Shown here piece by piece: positions 44,893 through 57,294 of a stretch of 64,000 bases of DNA. The stretch's first letter is position 1, and the number at the start of each line of letters is the position of its first letter. Origin of the DNA: Phytopythium helicoides. Its lineage: Eukaryota > Oomycota > Peronosporomycetes > Pythiales > Pythiaceae. The position numbers were made by a program, and so were the translations under genes. The DNA is taken from positions 1 to 64,000 of the forward strand of contig JANFNE010000027.1 in assembly GCA_024867545.1 (NCBI GenBank), in the 5' to 3' direction. A model generated the notes under the pieces. It ran no database searches. It was given only the letters and a program-made list of their open reading frames with translations, and was not told where the DNA came from.

Positions 44893-47136
44893 ATGGCACG
44901 CGAGCAGCTCGCTCCTGCCGCCCCTGGCGACGACTGGGAGGACGTTGAGGGTCAGTGGCTCGCAGCTGGTAGAAGCAACGACGTCCTTCGGATGCAGGAA
45001 CTGCAGCACAGGCACCCGCAGCGCCTCGCCCTCACTAGGGCACGGTTTCAACTTTCGACTTGAAGCTCACTGAAAGCTGGTAAAACATGAGGTTAGCTGA
45101 CGGAGCTGTGCTGACGCAACTAGGTCGTCGGGTCGACAGCAGAGGGTGCCGATGCCAGACAGCAGTCACGCGTGAGCGACTGGAGCGGATTCCCGCTTGA
45201 AACACTCGGAGACTCGGCCATCCACGCTGCCGCTTGGAACTGCAGTATTGGCGTCATCCGATTCTTGCTGGAGAGCGGGCAACACCCCGATACTCGAGAT
45301 GACTGGCAGCTGACTCCACTCATGGTCGTCACCATGCGACATGGTCTGCCGCTAATCCGATGCGTCTTCGTTGATCGTGAGGCCATTCCGCGTCATCTCG
45401 TGATGGATGTAAGAGTAGATTGCAGCTGCCTATTGAAACCGCTTCCTGGGTTCGGGTTTGGATGATAATGCAACAGGTAGGCAAGACTGACGCCAAACAA
45501 ATATTGCCTCTAGCTGCGCAAAGAGAACGATGAGCGAACCACAGTGACGCTCGAGATCGTCCAGCTCCTTCTTCTGCATGGTGCAGACATCGACGCCAGG
45601 AACGATGTAAGAAGAAGTGTTGCAGGCAGAATTTTGTTGGCAAGTCGCTTCCTCAGCTCATTCTTTTCTGGTCGTGAATTCGGTTCGTTGACCATGAATA
45701 CATCAGGACGGCAAGACAGCGCTCATCGTCGCGGCGCACGACAACACGTTTGAAATCGCCGAGATGCTTCTCGATCGCGGCGCATCGCTCGATCTACGCG
45801 ACCAGGTGCACTATCATCGGAATTGTGAGGTTTCTTGGTGATCGACATTATTGCTTGCTAACTTGTGTTTGTGCTGGTGCTCACACTTGCCCTGGTTGCC
45901 ACATTTTGGTTCTGTCGACCACCGATGCTGGCTATCACAACCTTTCTCTTTCGTACATCCAATGAAATTTCGCTCTGCCACTCTCAAATCGAATTCGCGA
46001 AACACTTCTAGCGAGGCTGGACAGCACTTCGGCACAGCATCGAGGCACGGGGATTGTTCACAACGAACTTGCTGATCGCACGTGGCGCTGATATCGACTT
46101 GCCCGACACAAACGGCATATCTCCACTTCGTGCAGCCATCCAAAAACAGTTTATCAACCAGCTTGAGCTCTTCATCAACCACTACGCGCTCTCAGTTTGT
46201 GAATCGCGCCTCGATTTTGTCGGCTATATCCTTCTTGAAGCTGTTGCCGCCAATTCATTCGAAGTTGTCAAGTGGCTGCTGCGAGAAGACACATTCGTGA
46301 CGATTCAATTCCAAAATGAACTTGGCGAGACAGCTTTCCATCACGTACGCAGCTCCCGCATGGTCAAACTTCTTCTGGAATTCGACTCGAACACGTCAGT
46401 GCTCCGCACGCGAACCCTGAGGCGCAAATCTTGCTTCCACTTTGCAGCATGCAAGTCTGGTGATCCCAGCAAATGTACGCTGTCAGCTTTGCTGGACGCG
46501 TTGGATTCGGGTCACTCCCAGACTGTCGAAGCCGATGGAGGCGTCTCAGATTTACTTAGTGGTGATGCTGGAGGCCAAACGCCGCTTTTTGAAGCTGCAA
46601 CAAATCTGAAAGACTCGCTTGCGGTTCGCGCAGCAAAGTGTTCGGCGCTCGAGAGCCACAACGCGCCGCTCTTCCCATCAGGATACCAGCTGTGGCTGGT
46701 CAAAGACTCTGGCGGGAAGAACTCTGATGCACTCGTAATTATATCCGACCGCGTTCAACTGTGCCTTCGCTGCTGGCTGCTTCAGACACACGACAATGAG
46801 AGCGACAGCAGCGAAGCAGCCCGAGAAGTCGAGGCGCTCGTGACTCGCTGGATCGCCCTCGTGGACTTCGCGCACGGCCAGCGGGAAGACAGATCGCCAC
46901 CCCTCTTCGGGGAGGTGATGCTCTTGCTCGTCTTCACCGGTCACACGCACGACTTGATGCCGCTCGTACTGTCACTCCCACTCCACCAGAGTACAGCCTC
47001 GACGCTACTTGGCTTGCTGACGAGGTTTGCCGACAGCCGTCGGCTCCGACAAGACCACATGGCATTTCTCCAACGGCTAGTTATGGAGATGATGGCGGCG
47101 CTCGAATTACCTTCATCGGCGTATCCGGAGCTTTGA
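44893..47136 (+). CDS. Ankyrin-repeat paralogue C, intact (582 aa)
   Basis: The reference copy of the family: exons 44893-45039, 45124-45408, 45514-45606, 45707-45805 and 46012-47136, all phase 0, 583 codons with stop. Intron 1 starts GC (GCACGG) and ends TAG, a GC-AG intron. Residues 1-49 hold the family N terminus (DWEDVEGQWLAAGRSNDVLR). Residues about 65-140 hold two repeats plus RHGLPLIRCVFVDREAIPRH. The third and fourth repeats are exons 3 and 4, and four to five repeats follow in exon 5 (GWTALRHSIEARGLFTTNLL, NELGETAFHHVRSSRMVKLL). From about residue 410 the sequence is not ankyrin: RAAKCSALESHNAPLFPSG, SDRVQLCLRCWLLQ, then a helical end (HDLMPLVLSLPLHQ...). No signal peptide or membrane segment, so probably cytosolic. 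Partner unknown. Confidence 0.82.
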
Positions 47137-50100
47137 GCAGCCCCCTCATGAACTTGGAAATAGCTGCCAATAAGGGTTAACTGATGGGAAACTTCTCGGT
47201 GCCTCACGTCGCCCATCCCACTTGCTCCTCACATCGAAACTGCCTGCCTTGGCGTGCTCTATTTATGAAGAGAGAGACGCAAGTGCCGCGGCGTCTTTAC
47301 GCTTGGGTGCAGAGGGAGGTTCTCGCTTCTGCTGACGCGATTCTGAGAAACTTGTTGAACAGCGAAAATGGATGCTGCACTATACTAGACAGCAGCTTCA
47401 GGCATGAAGCAGAAGCAGGTCAGCGCTTATTTTCATTTACGCTACGATTTCGGGCGCCGAAAGCACGGGTTACATGGAAGAGGCGAGCTTTCTGGTCGAA
47501 GCGACGCTTTAATTGGGATCAAACTCGTCTTGCGAGGAGGAAAGTTGTGTACCAAAAGAATCATAGGGGCCTGAGATGCTTTGAAGTGGATTGTTGGGTT
47601 TCTTAGTATCATCTCTATCGAGGAGTGGCGTCACATCGGCTTTCGGAATCATTGACGTCAGCCCTTTTCGTTGTGTCGCTGCGACAGTTGATCAGACGAT
47701 TGTGGTCAAGGTAAGCAGAGCGGAGAAGCAGCAGATACTTGTTGTCGTCGTCGCATTTCTCATTTTGGAGCACCGAATTGGAGAGTTCGAGGGGGAAGCT
47801 GCAAAGGCCGATCCTGTGCTGAGAGCTTTCAATTACTTGATACTTCAGTCTTGACCAATGTGTGCTCCCCTCCCGTCAGCTGAGCATTTGTGTTCGACGC
47901 CACTGGACTGACTCTAGTATTGGAGCCATTCAAGGCGAGTGCCTTCGTTCTAGGCCAATTGTCTCCTTTCTGTTTCAAATCAAACTGGAACTGATTGTTC
48001 GAGCGTAGCAAGCGGATCGACATTGTGATTGGCCCTTGAAGGGCAGGAAAGTTTCTTTGATGTGACGTTCTCGAAGCGCTTTGCTTTTGTGACACATAAG
48101 TCCCTAATTCATCCCTGTGTGGACCTGAAAAAGCTGAACATTTTATAACAAAAGAATAGGTACACTTTTGCTAATCACGAGCTGCTGCCCTCACACATTT
48201 TCTTGTGTTGGCTCTAGTTTCGTCCAAATCATCGTTTTGATAGATGCTCGATCATTCGGCAGCTCGACGTACCCGGATTCCACAATGCTTTTTTCTTTTT
48301 CTGGCACAAAGTGATGACGCTATCACTTGCTGCCTTGTTCAACCACGCTCGAAATGTTGAAATCCAACTCATGATTTACATTTGACAGTCGAGCTCATTC
48401 TCGTGGCGCATCAAATACATCGTCAAGAGTCCCGTGGTCTTCCGAGCTCGACACTCCTAGAAAATTACACCATCCTTTGACATGCGCATTCCACGTGCCA
48501 ACCTGATGCGACATCATTCAACTTGGGCTGAGAGTTATGAGAGTTGCAACCAGCACACAAACCGATATGCAATCCTTGCACCAAAAAATTACTGCAAGAA
48601 GATCCCGCGGTCATCAAGCAATGATTGGCATTTGTATACTACCTGGTCACCAATTTGAAGGATGCACTTTTTCGAGGTATGGCTCCATGTTCTGCCGAGA
48701 CCAGGTTAACTGGTTGGAGGTCTCGACCTTTCTTCTCACCTGCCTGTCATGTGTGGATGCAGCTGTCAGTGATGATTAGTACAACTTCCCACTACTATAC
48801 AGTAGAAACTGGTCAGTGTGAGCTCTTCGTTGCCTTATCAGTTGAGCAGTATAAACATATATTCGTGAAGCACTTGCAATCACTGTTCGTTTGCCGGCAT
48901 TCTAGGGCAAATGAAGCTCCAACTCCTCACCGATAGGCAGATTTACGAACTCTCGATTGTTACTGTTCGTTCCCACAGCTGAAGGGAAAGCCCTGATCAA
49001 ATGTACTGATAAGCTTAGAGTGGGATTGATGGGTGTTCTGGCGTTGAGTTAACCTGACCGCGACCCCACATCGGAAAATCTTTGCGAAGTCGAGGGCAAA
49101 TCCCTGTTCATATTTCTGAGCACCGAGGACTCTCAATGATTACCGCGGTGGTGCGGTAATCCGATGGGTGTGACAGTAGGGTCGTTGGTGTTGTGCTGAG
49201 TCTCTACCTGATGAAACACCGAGAATGACTTGAAGCAGGCATCGAAATCACGACAGTGTGGCGAACTGGGTCAAGACTTGATTTGGGCCAGCAAAACTGG
49301 TTCATCGCGAGTCAGCGCGAGGGCTGGATATTGTTTTGACTCATTACCGAACTAAAAGCTCCTCGACCAAGTCTCAAATCTTTATCCGAGCAATTTCGTC
49401 ATCGTCCAAGATACTTCTGGTAGGGTGCGAATAGATTCATCCGGTTCTCGCTACTCCCGCATAGGTCTCAACCGTCCATGCCGTTCCGGCTTGTTGTCGA
49501 CACCACAACCCTCGATCTGCAGGAATCCTAACAGTTCTGCACATGTAGGCATGATGGGTGGACGGAGAGTTGTGTTGTTCGCTAGTGACTCTGGTTCATC
49601 GTCCACGTTCTCATCACAGCCAGTGGATGGCATTCGACAACTGGAAAAGTATGGTGCTGGCGTGGCATAATCAATAGCAGGTGCGATAGGATTGATTTGA
49701 AGCACCACTCCAGCCAGGTAGAATTTGTTGTGAGCTCCTTGGATAGTCAGGTAGTTCCTCTCTGCGTCGTTTGATCCAGTCACATGCATGACCGTGGACT
49801 TTGTGTCAAGATCGAATGTGTCCTTCCCATGTCTATCCGCGGTCTGCTCCTCCAACATCATCAGCGGAATCGATTGTGCGTAAGCAGACGAATCTGGCTC
49901 TCGGTCGATCTAGCTGTGCCTTCCTCCCTTTCATCGCCACCGCGAGCCTCGATTCTGCACGGATACTGGCATTCCTGGTCTTGACGGATGAACACGACCC
50001 AAGCTCGTCGCTAGAGCCTCTGGTCCTACGCCTGTCCTGTTCTCTTCATTGGCCATCATCAATCAATGGCAGTCAACAACCGATGGCGATCTCGTGGCGA

Positions 50101-50592
50101 TGCTTTGATACCTTGAGTTCATATACCGTATGTGCAATAAGACACTCCGAAATGACAGCTGGGTCGCGTAGGAAAACGTATGACAGATACACCAGCGACC
50201 TGTTTGCTGTTGCCCGTCCGTTCGACGAGTGAGCGTTTGGCATCCGAAGCAGTAGCGATGCACGCCAACTCCGCGCATACCAGCCACATATCGAGCTCCA
50301 TCCTCAAAAGACGACCCGGCCCAACTTCCTGAGCAGATTGGGACCATTTTACGGTTAGCAGCGCGAGGTTTTCAGAACTTTCGGAAAGCTTCGATTGTCT
50401 CTCTGTCTTCCGCTGCGCGTCAGTCGCACCTCGACGGTACTCCCCTCCGTACCTCCCGGCCCACTACGATTCGCAGTCCCACTGCCGGTTGGACCCACAA
50501 CTCGGAGGCCATCCCGACCAGATCGTCGTCGCTCGTCGCCCATTTCTCCAGTGTTCTGAGCCCATTCCGAGCTCACCTCCGCCACAATCACA
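47137..50592. other. Long intergenic stretch between ankyrin genes C and D
   Basis: 3.4 kb with lower GC than the genes. Two minus-strand open frames (47829-48095, 88 codons; 49451-49861, 136 codons, MMLEEQTADRHGKDTFDLDT...) have fairly normal amino-acid composition but no recognised domain. They could be exons of unknown genes or remnants. No terminal repeats or transposase motifs were seen. Confidence 0.4.
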
Positions 50593-52795
50593 ATGACGTC
50601 TTGGCCCCCGCAAGAACCCGACTGGAACGCTGTCGAGGGCGAGTGGCTCGCAGCAGGAAAGCGCCAAGATGTCGCACACATGCGGGAGCTACAGCGCCGG
50701 TTTCCGCAGGCAACTCGCGCTCGACCGGGTGCGTGAGAGCATCGTCGCCACCGAATTTTGTTTCCTCCTGGGAGAGACGCTTCGAGCGCCAAAAATGTCT
50801 CCCAATGTCGCGCACGGAAATGAGAGGCTGACAGGTGTTATCATCCCTATTCCCCCTTTGTGCTTGCAGGTGTTCCCCGAGGACGATACCAATCGTCAGC
50901 AGCAGCCTGATCAGAACGCATCGATCAATCCGCCACGTGCTCGTGTGAGCGATTGGAGTGGATTTCCGCTCGCCACACTTGGAGACTCGGCCATCCACGC
51001 AGCCGTCTGGAACCGCAGCGTCGATGTCGTCCGCTTCCTGCTCGAGAGCGGACAGCACCCGGACGCGCGAGATGACTGGCAAATGACGCCACTAATGGCC
51101 ACGATCATGCGCCACGGCCTGCCACTGATCCGCAGCGTGTTCGTTGGTCGTGTGGCCATTCCGCGCCATCTCGCTATGGATGTACGTGATACCAGGAACA
51201 GCTCGTGCCTTTGGGGCTGGCTCCAAGCGTCCATGGCGCAAACACTGCCGAAAGACCACTGTGGACTGATGAGCTCACCATTGTCTTCTAACAGTGTCGA
51301 CAAGAGACTGCCGAGCTGACAGCAACCACATTGGAGATCGTGCAACTGCTGCTACAGTTCGGAGCAAATCTTGACGCTCGAAGCTATGTAAGCCTCGATC
51401 CCTTCGATTCTGTAGGGTTACTGGAACTAACTCAGAGTGTACAGGATGGCAAGACCGCGCTCATGCTGGCAGCTCACGACGACGCCTTTGAGATCGCAGA
51501 GCTGCTGTTGGATCGAGGGGCTACCATCGACGCACAGGATCAGGTTAGTACTTGTTTACACGCTGCAGTTGATCCCTTGGTGGTCGAAAGAGTTGAACAG
51601 ATTAGCCAGCTGCCACTGGTCAACACCTCTACCATCTCAAGCAAAGCCGAACGCGCCGCTGACTTCTAACTGTGCTATAACAGGGAGGCTGGACAGCTTT
51701 GAGACAAAGTGTCGAATCAAGAAGTCTTCTTACAATCAACATGCTGCTCGGCAGAGGTGCAGACATCGACCTTCCCGATTCAACTGGCGTCTCTCCACTT
51801 CTAGCAGCAATCCAACGCAACCACATAAACCAGTTGCAGATATTCATCAACCACTTCGCTCTCGTCGCTCAGCATACACGGCTCGACTTCGTGGGGTTTG
51901 TGCTTCTAGAAGCAGTCGCTGCCTGACGCGTATGAAGTCGTCCAATGCTTGCTTCGTGAAGGTGCATTTGTAAATGTGAATTTCCGGAACGAATTGGGCG
52001 AGTCTGTCTTCCACCATGCTCGCAGCTCCCGAATGGTGGAGCTTCTGGTCGAATTTGACTCCGACTTGGCAGCCTTCAGATCACGAACAATTCGAGGAGA
52101 GTCATGCTTCCACTATGCTGCGAGAATACCGGTCGGGAGATGCCCTCACGTTCTGACTTCACTGCTGGGTCTACTAGGGGAGGCAAACACTCTTCATGAA
52201 GACTTCTCGCTGCTGGGAGGCAATCACGAGCGATCAACAGCACTATACATTCGCTGCAACGCATCCCGACGGATCGGTTGAGTCTCGCGCAGCCAAGTGC
52301 TCGATGCTGATGACATACAATGCTCCTCTCTTCGATCCGGACGAAAAGATTTGGCACATACAAGAAGGTTACGAGTCAGGATCGCTTGTGCTGTCAGACC
52401 CCGTCCAAGTATTCCTTGGAAGCTGGTTGACGAGCTCAGGGGATGACGAATACTCCAGCGACGACAGTGCTGGCGGTGAATTTGCTCACACCTTGTTCGA
52501 CTTGGTCACTGAGTGGTTGCAGTATATCGTCGACTCGAGCCGCCAAACACAGCAGGAAAACGCCGAGCAAGTGCCTTTGGGTGAGCTCGTACTGGCGCTG
52601 GTATGCGCCGGGTACACGATCGATGTGGTGCCTCTGCTGTTGCAGCTCCCCCTCGAACTGACTGGTGCCGAGCGAGTCGTGGAGCTCCTGGAGCGTTTTG
52701 TCGCCCGCAGCACCCACGATGGCATGGCACTCTTGCAGCGACTGGTCACGGATATGGCAGATGCGCTGCACGAGGTTGTCGAAGCAAACCGCTAG
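50593..52795 (+). CDS. Ankyrin-repeat paralogue D (three frame breaks)
   Basis: Exons 50593-50728, 50870-51181, 51295-51387, 51445-51543 and 51684-52795 by homology with gene C. Exon 1 (DWNAVEGEWLAAGKRQDVAH) is 136 nt, one more than a multiple of three; dropping one G near 50,710 restores the family ending LALDR. Exon 2 is clean (ATLGDSAIHAAVWNRSVDVV, DDWQMTPLMATIMRHGLPLI), as are exons 3 (31 codons) and 4 (33 codons). Exon 5 breaks near 51,923, where an extra T creates a TGA, and near 52,250; conserved text resumes each time (NELGESVFHHARSSRMVELL; HPDGSVESRAAKCSMLMTYN). The C terminus keeps SDPVQVFLGSWLTS and IDVVPLLLQLPLEL. Introns are GT-AG. Confidence 0.62.
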
Positions 52796-54752
52796 ATGAG
52801 GCTAAGTGGCCATGACCCATTCAGCTACTGTACCATCGGGCTTTGAGGATTGATGATAATGGAACTCATTCTTCGCTCCTGGTACTGTAGTTTGGTTCAG
52901 TTGCGAGCTGAAATAGGCAGTTGGGGTGATCTGAACGCCACGAATGTGTGCATCGTCCTTGCGGCTTACAACCCTTGCAAAGCTCGTCTATTGATGGCGG
53001 ATGAGATGATGCGAAAGCACCTACAACCAGAAATAGCAACCCATGACGAGAAACGCGTTTCATCATTGTCATGACGCCTTGCAACGCTCTATTTGAGGCG
53101 GAGGAGATGCTCCAGCGATGCGGCGTCGCCATTGGTGGTGGACGGAGAATTTATGGGGGCATCCATCACCTCAAGCTGAACCATGATCAGCACAGATGAT
53201 GTTCGCGCTCGTCATTGACTTCAACTTGGCGACCTTGTCCAGAAGAAATGGACCATTCTTCTCGCCAACCACGATACGTCCAGCACGCACAAAAGAGCAC
53301 CTTCCTCGAGTGCTTTTGGCGACAAATTCTGGGTGCCAACAAGATTCACCCGAGCCGCGATCTTTCTAGAATGCCTTAGACGCTGCAGCCATTCCCATGA
53401 ATACCCTCCACGTGGCCGTTCAGCATGTGCCTGGAAGCTTCCAGCTTCGCTTCACCACGTCAGTGTTTACGCATTGCTCAAGTCTGTACCGTACCGCAGA
53501 GAGGACACCATATCAGAACTGGGTTGCCTGACCGCGTTCGGCATCCTTGCGCGTCGGCACGGTTGGCTCTCCGCGACGCATGCTGACAAACCAAACCGAT
53601 CCGATCCGAACACGAGCGCGACACGCTTGGCGCACACCCAGTCGAATCCAGCAGCCGCGACAATCCCGAGAGCTGCCCAAATTTTCCAATCGCAGATAGC
53701 TCTGCTTGGCATTGCGACAGCTCCGTCCGCCGGAGCGAGAGGGCACGGCGCGTGCAGCTCGTTGCGGCGGAACGGAGACTGAAGGCCGTCGCCGCGAGAG
53801 GCAACTGCGCGCCGCGACGCCTCTTGGCGAGTCCGCTGATTCACAAGTGCTGCGGCGTCTCGGAAAGCAGGTGTCGACGCCCGGAGCGTTCTGGAAGCGC
53901 TCTCACCGACGAAGCGCAGGAGCCGCCGACGAGAGTAAAGTGCATGGGGTCGCCGTCCAACTGTGCCGCGCGTCAAGCGCAGGCAGTGTACCCATCTCTC
54001 GGACGCGGCTGAGTCCGCCGTGACCAGGCTCACGTTTTGTCACGACACATCCCTGAGGCTGTATCCAACCGTCCGTTGCGGCGCTCGATTGGTCCGCAGC
54101 GGCCTCCCAACCGCCAACCCGCCCGTAACGGTCGTCAAATGACAGAATCGGCGTATTGCCCCGGCCGTCTCCGGGCCGCAGGTTTTGCGAAATTTCTTTC
54201 GAGCATCTCCGCGACGCCAAAGCCGCTGGCCACCAGCCAAAGCGGCCACTCGCCCGGGCTATGCGGCTCCGGGCGCACCTGCCCGCTCCGTGCCGGTCAG
54301 CCCAGCACGCTGCGTGGAGATGGATGTCGCACTGCTGCAGGTGATTTTCTTCACTTTTTTTGGAGCACTCGGGCTCCGAGGCGGCTCCGCCGGGCTGCCG
54401 GCAGCTCCATCTGCGCGCGCAGCTCCTCGTCTTTGATCCGACCACAGCGTGATGACGCAGAGGCGGTTCCCGACGCGTTCCGCGCGAGCTGCCAGCGTTC
54501 ACACAGCGCGATTCGCTTGACTGGCAGATCGCGAGACGCAGACTTTGGCCAAGTCACGGCGGCCAAGCGAGTAAAGCCGCGTCCGCTGGGATTGCTGTGG
54601 CGCGCAGAGACTCTGCAAGCTCCGCTCGCTTGCTCTCTCTTGCTCTCGCTCCTGCTGGCTGGTCGGGGAGGTGCGGCTGGATTAATCCTCGCCGGCGCCA
54701 TTCTTCATTGAGAGCGGGAGGAGGAGAGAGCAAGTGGCTGTACAGTAGAACC
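52796..54752. other. Intergenic between ankyrin genes D and E
   Basis: About 2 kb. A 188-codon minus-strand frame (53467-54033) and several Arg/Pro-rich frames are open, as expected by chance in GC-rich DNA. No gene is called. Confidence 0.45.
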
Positions 54753-56740
54753 ATGGACGCTGAGCGCGTCGGCGTCGAGCAGGCGTGGCTGGCGGCCGGC
54801 AAGCGTGGTGACGTCGACGAGATGCGGAGACTGCGCACGCAGCACCCCCAGTGGCTCGACCTGGCACGTGTACGCCTCGCCAACCGGTCGTTAACAGCAG
54901 GAAGAAGTGTAGGAGAGCTAATACAGATTCCCTCTTGTCTCGTGTCGTGATGCATGCTCCTACAGGTGGTGGCGGTGCCCGACCAAGGGCTCCCAGGGGG
55001 TCGACTCGGCTTCTCCGCGCTCGCCAACGACTTTCTGCGACTGGGAGCAGTTCTACCTTGCAACCATCGGCGACTCGGCGCTCCACGCCGCAGCGTGGGA
55101 GGGCCACGCCCCGATCCTGCAGTACCTGCTGGAGGAGGGCCAGTCGCCCTGACGCCCGTGATGACCGCGGCATGACGGTGCTCGTTGTGACGCTTCTGCG
55201 CCACAGCGTGCAGGCCATGCGCGCCGTCTTCCTCGGGCCAGACATCGTGCAGCTCAACACGGTGGTCGACGTGAGTTCAAGACTCATCATCACACTCTGG
55301 CAAGTTCGAGTCAGACAACTAATCTCTACTGTGCCTTTCTCTGCTCTAGTGCCGCGAACAGGATGCCCAACGACTGGCGCACACGATGGAAGTGTGCAGC
55401 CTACTCATTCGTCACGGAGCTGACCTGAACGCTGCCAACGAGGTGAGGATTTCGCTGTACAAGCTACATCTTTTTCTCTGTTTTCGGTCTCTCACAAACG
55501 GTTTGTGGCGAGTATCAGGACGGCAAGACGGCGTTGCACTTCGCTGCCAACGATGAACTTTATGATGTTGCCCAGCTACTTTTGGAAGCTGGCGCGTTTG
55601 CGGATCCGGCGGACGAAGTGAGTAGATCCCATGCTCACCTGGACATCACTCACTTCATTCGCTGACTTCTGCAACCCGCTGCTCAACTCGATAGGACGGG
55701 CAGACACCACTTCACTACTCGGTCGAGAGTCAAAGTCTTCGTGCGACGGAGGTACTCATCGCTCGCGGAGCTCGTGTTGACTTTCCCGACCGCCGAGGGG
55801 TCTCTCCAATGTCCCTTGCAATTGCCAAGCGAGATGCCAGCACGTTGCAAGTCATGCTCGAGCACTTTCGCCAAGTCTCGCTGCCTGCAGGCAGTCGAAG
55901 CTTTGCTGGTCACGTCTTGCTGCTTGCGGCAGAAGCAGGAGCTCTGGAGCTTGTACAGCTCATCATCCAAGGCCGATACGCTGCTCCCGATGAGTGCAAC
56001 CAGCGTGGAGAGACGGCTCTCCATCTGGCGATCGTCAAGCATCACGAAGAGATCGTTCGCTTCCTGGGAAGCCAAATGCCCGTCAGCAACGGAACTGGCG
56101 GGTTCCTCGCCCCAAGAACTGTTTGCGGCGAGTCGGTTGTGCACTATGCAGCTCGGTACGGAACACCGGATACGATGACGCTTTCTGTTGGGAAATGCGG
56201 GTCCAAGCGCAGTCCTGGCAGTCAACGATGTGGCGTCACCTGTCGGAAGACCTTCGTGCGGCCACACGCCGCTGTTCCTCGCGACGACTGCGACAGCTGG
56301 CTCGCCGCAGGAGCGTGAGGGTAAGATGAATCTGCTTCGCGAACTTGGAGCGAGACTTTTTGGGGGACCCGCGCATGTGTTTGTTGGAGTTGGATCGTCG
56401 TCGTTCGGATCGCATTCGAGCGTGCTCTTTTCGTGGGGCGTACGTCGCTGCGTCTCCCAGTGGCTGATCGAGAGCGGAAATGAGCTCTTGGCTCCATTCT
56501 GTCTCAGTTGGGCTGGACACTTGGGTCCTGGACCGCTAGGCAACGTCGCACAGGCGCTCGTGCACTGCGGGTTCGCCTCGGATGTGGTAGCCGCTGCTGC
56601 GCGAGTGTCGTGTGGACGTCGCGGGGGTTGGACCACTGTTGAACGATCTCAGTGTCGTCGCTAACGCCAGCGGCCACGAGCTGCTTCGTCTGCTGCACGC
56701 TGAGGTCGCGAGCGCGTGGGCCGAGATTACGCGTCATTGA
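54753..56740 (+). CDS. Ankyrin-repeat paralogue E, most divergent (frame breaks)
   Basis: Exons 54753-54869, 54966-55270, 55350-55442, 55519-55617 and 55695-56740. Exon 1 (VEQAWLAAGKRGDVDEMRRL) keeps the family start with a good ATG context (ACCATGG). Exon 2 is 305 nt with breaks near 55,035 and 55,148, around LATIGDSALHAAAWEGHAPI. Exons 3 and 4 keep 31 and 33 codons (DGKTALHFAANDELYDVAQL). Exon 5 has DGQTPLHYSVESQSLRATEV and RGETALHLAIVKHHEEIVRF. It then shifts near 56,185 and near 56,600 before ending in an Asp/Leu/His-rich helix at the TGA 56738-56740. The repeats differ more from A-D than these do from one another, so E may be the oldest split. Function unknown. Confidence 0.58.
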
Positions 56741-57294
56741 GATGCGCGGACCGGAAGGAGAAGTTGAAGATGATGAAGTGGAGATAGCTCGACCGGCTGA
56801 AGGGCGAGAAGAGTGGAGGGGATGAAGAGTGTAGCACGTATGACGCACCTGTAGCGATCGACGAAGAGCAAGTATGAGCGCTAGCGCCGGCGACGATGAT
56901 GACGAAGGAGGTGGAGAGGAAGAGAAGGCGCTGTACTGTAGGAACGACCACGACAACGACAACGAAAGCGAGAAGAGAAGAGAGAGAGGTGTAGCGGGTG
57001 AATCGATCGACAAGCAGGACCACCGACCATTGGAAGGCGGTGGCAGTTGCAGTCGACGGCGTGTGAGAGAGAGTGAGTGAGAGTGAGATGGCTACACAAA
57101 ATGCACGGAACAGTACAGCTGGCAACTTCAACGTGGTCAATTGATGAGACTTTGTACGGTACGCTGCATCGTCTGCTCGGTACCTAGATTTGAGCGGACA
57201 CAGTTAGCCAATACTCTGATTGGTCGAAAATCCGCTGGTTCCAAGTTGAAGCGCTTGAAGCTGTTGGAGCACCAGCAGGTTGCGGAGCTCGCAT

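Noticed and set aside
47137..50592. A transposon in the long gap between ankyrin genes C and D
   Set aside because: No terminal inverted repeats, LTRs, transposase, reverse transcriptase or integrase motifs were visible; the two open frames there have no recognised domain.
53467..54033. A 188-codon minus-strand frame between ankyrin genes D and E
   Set aside because: No domain, biased composition, and similar-sized frames are open on the other strand in the same GC-rich stretch.
39839..56740. Ankyrin cluster as secreted effectors
   Set aside because: None of the five starts with a signal peptide and no RxLR or LFLAK-type motif was seen; the hydrophobic stretch before gene B's ATG (42,362-42,412) opens with TTG, not ATG.
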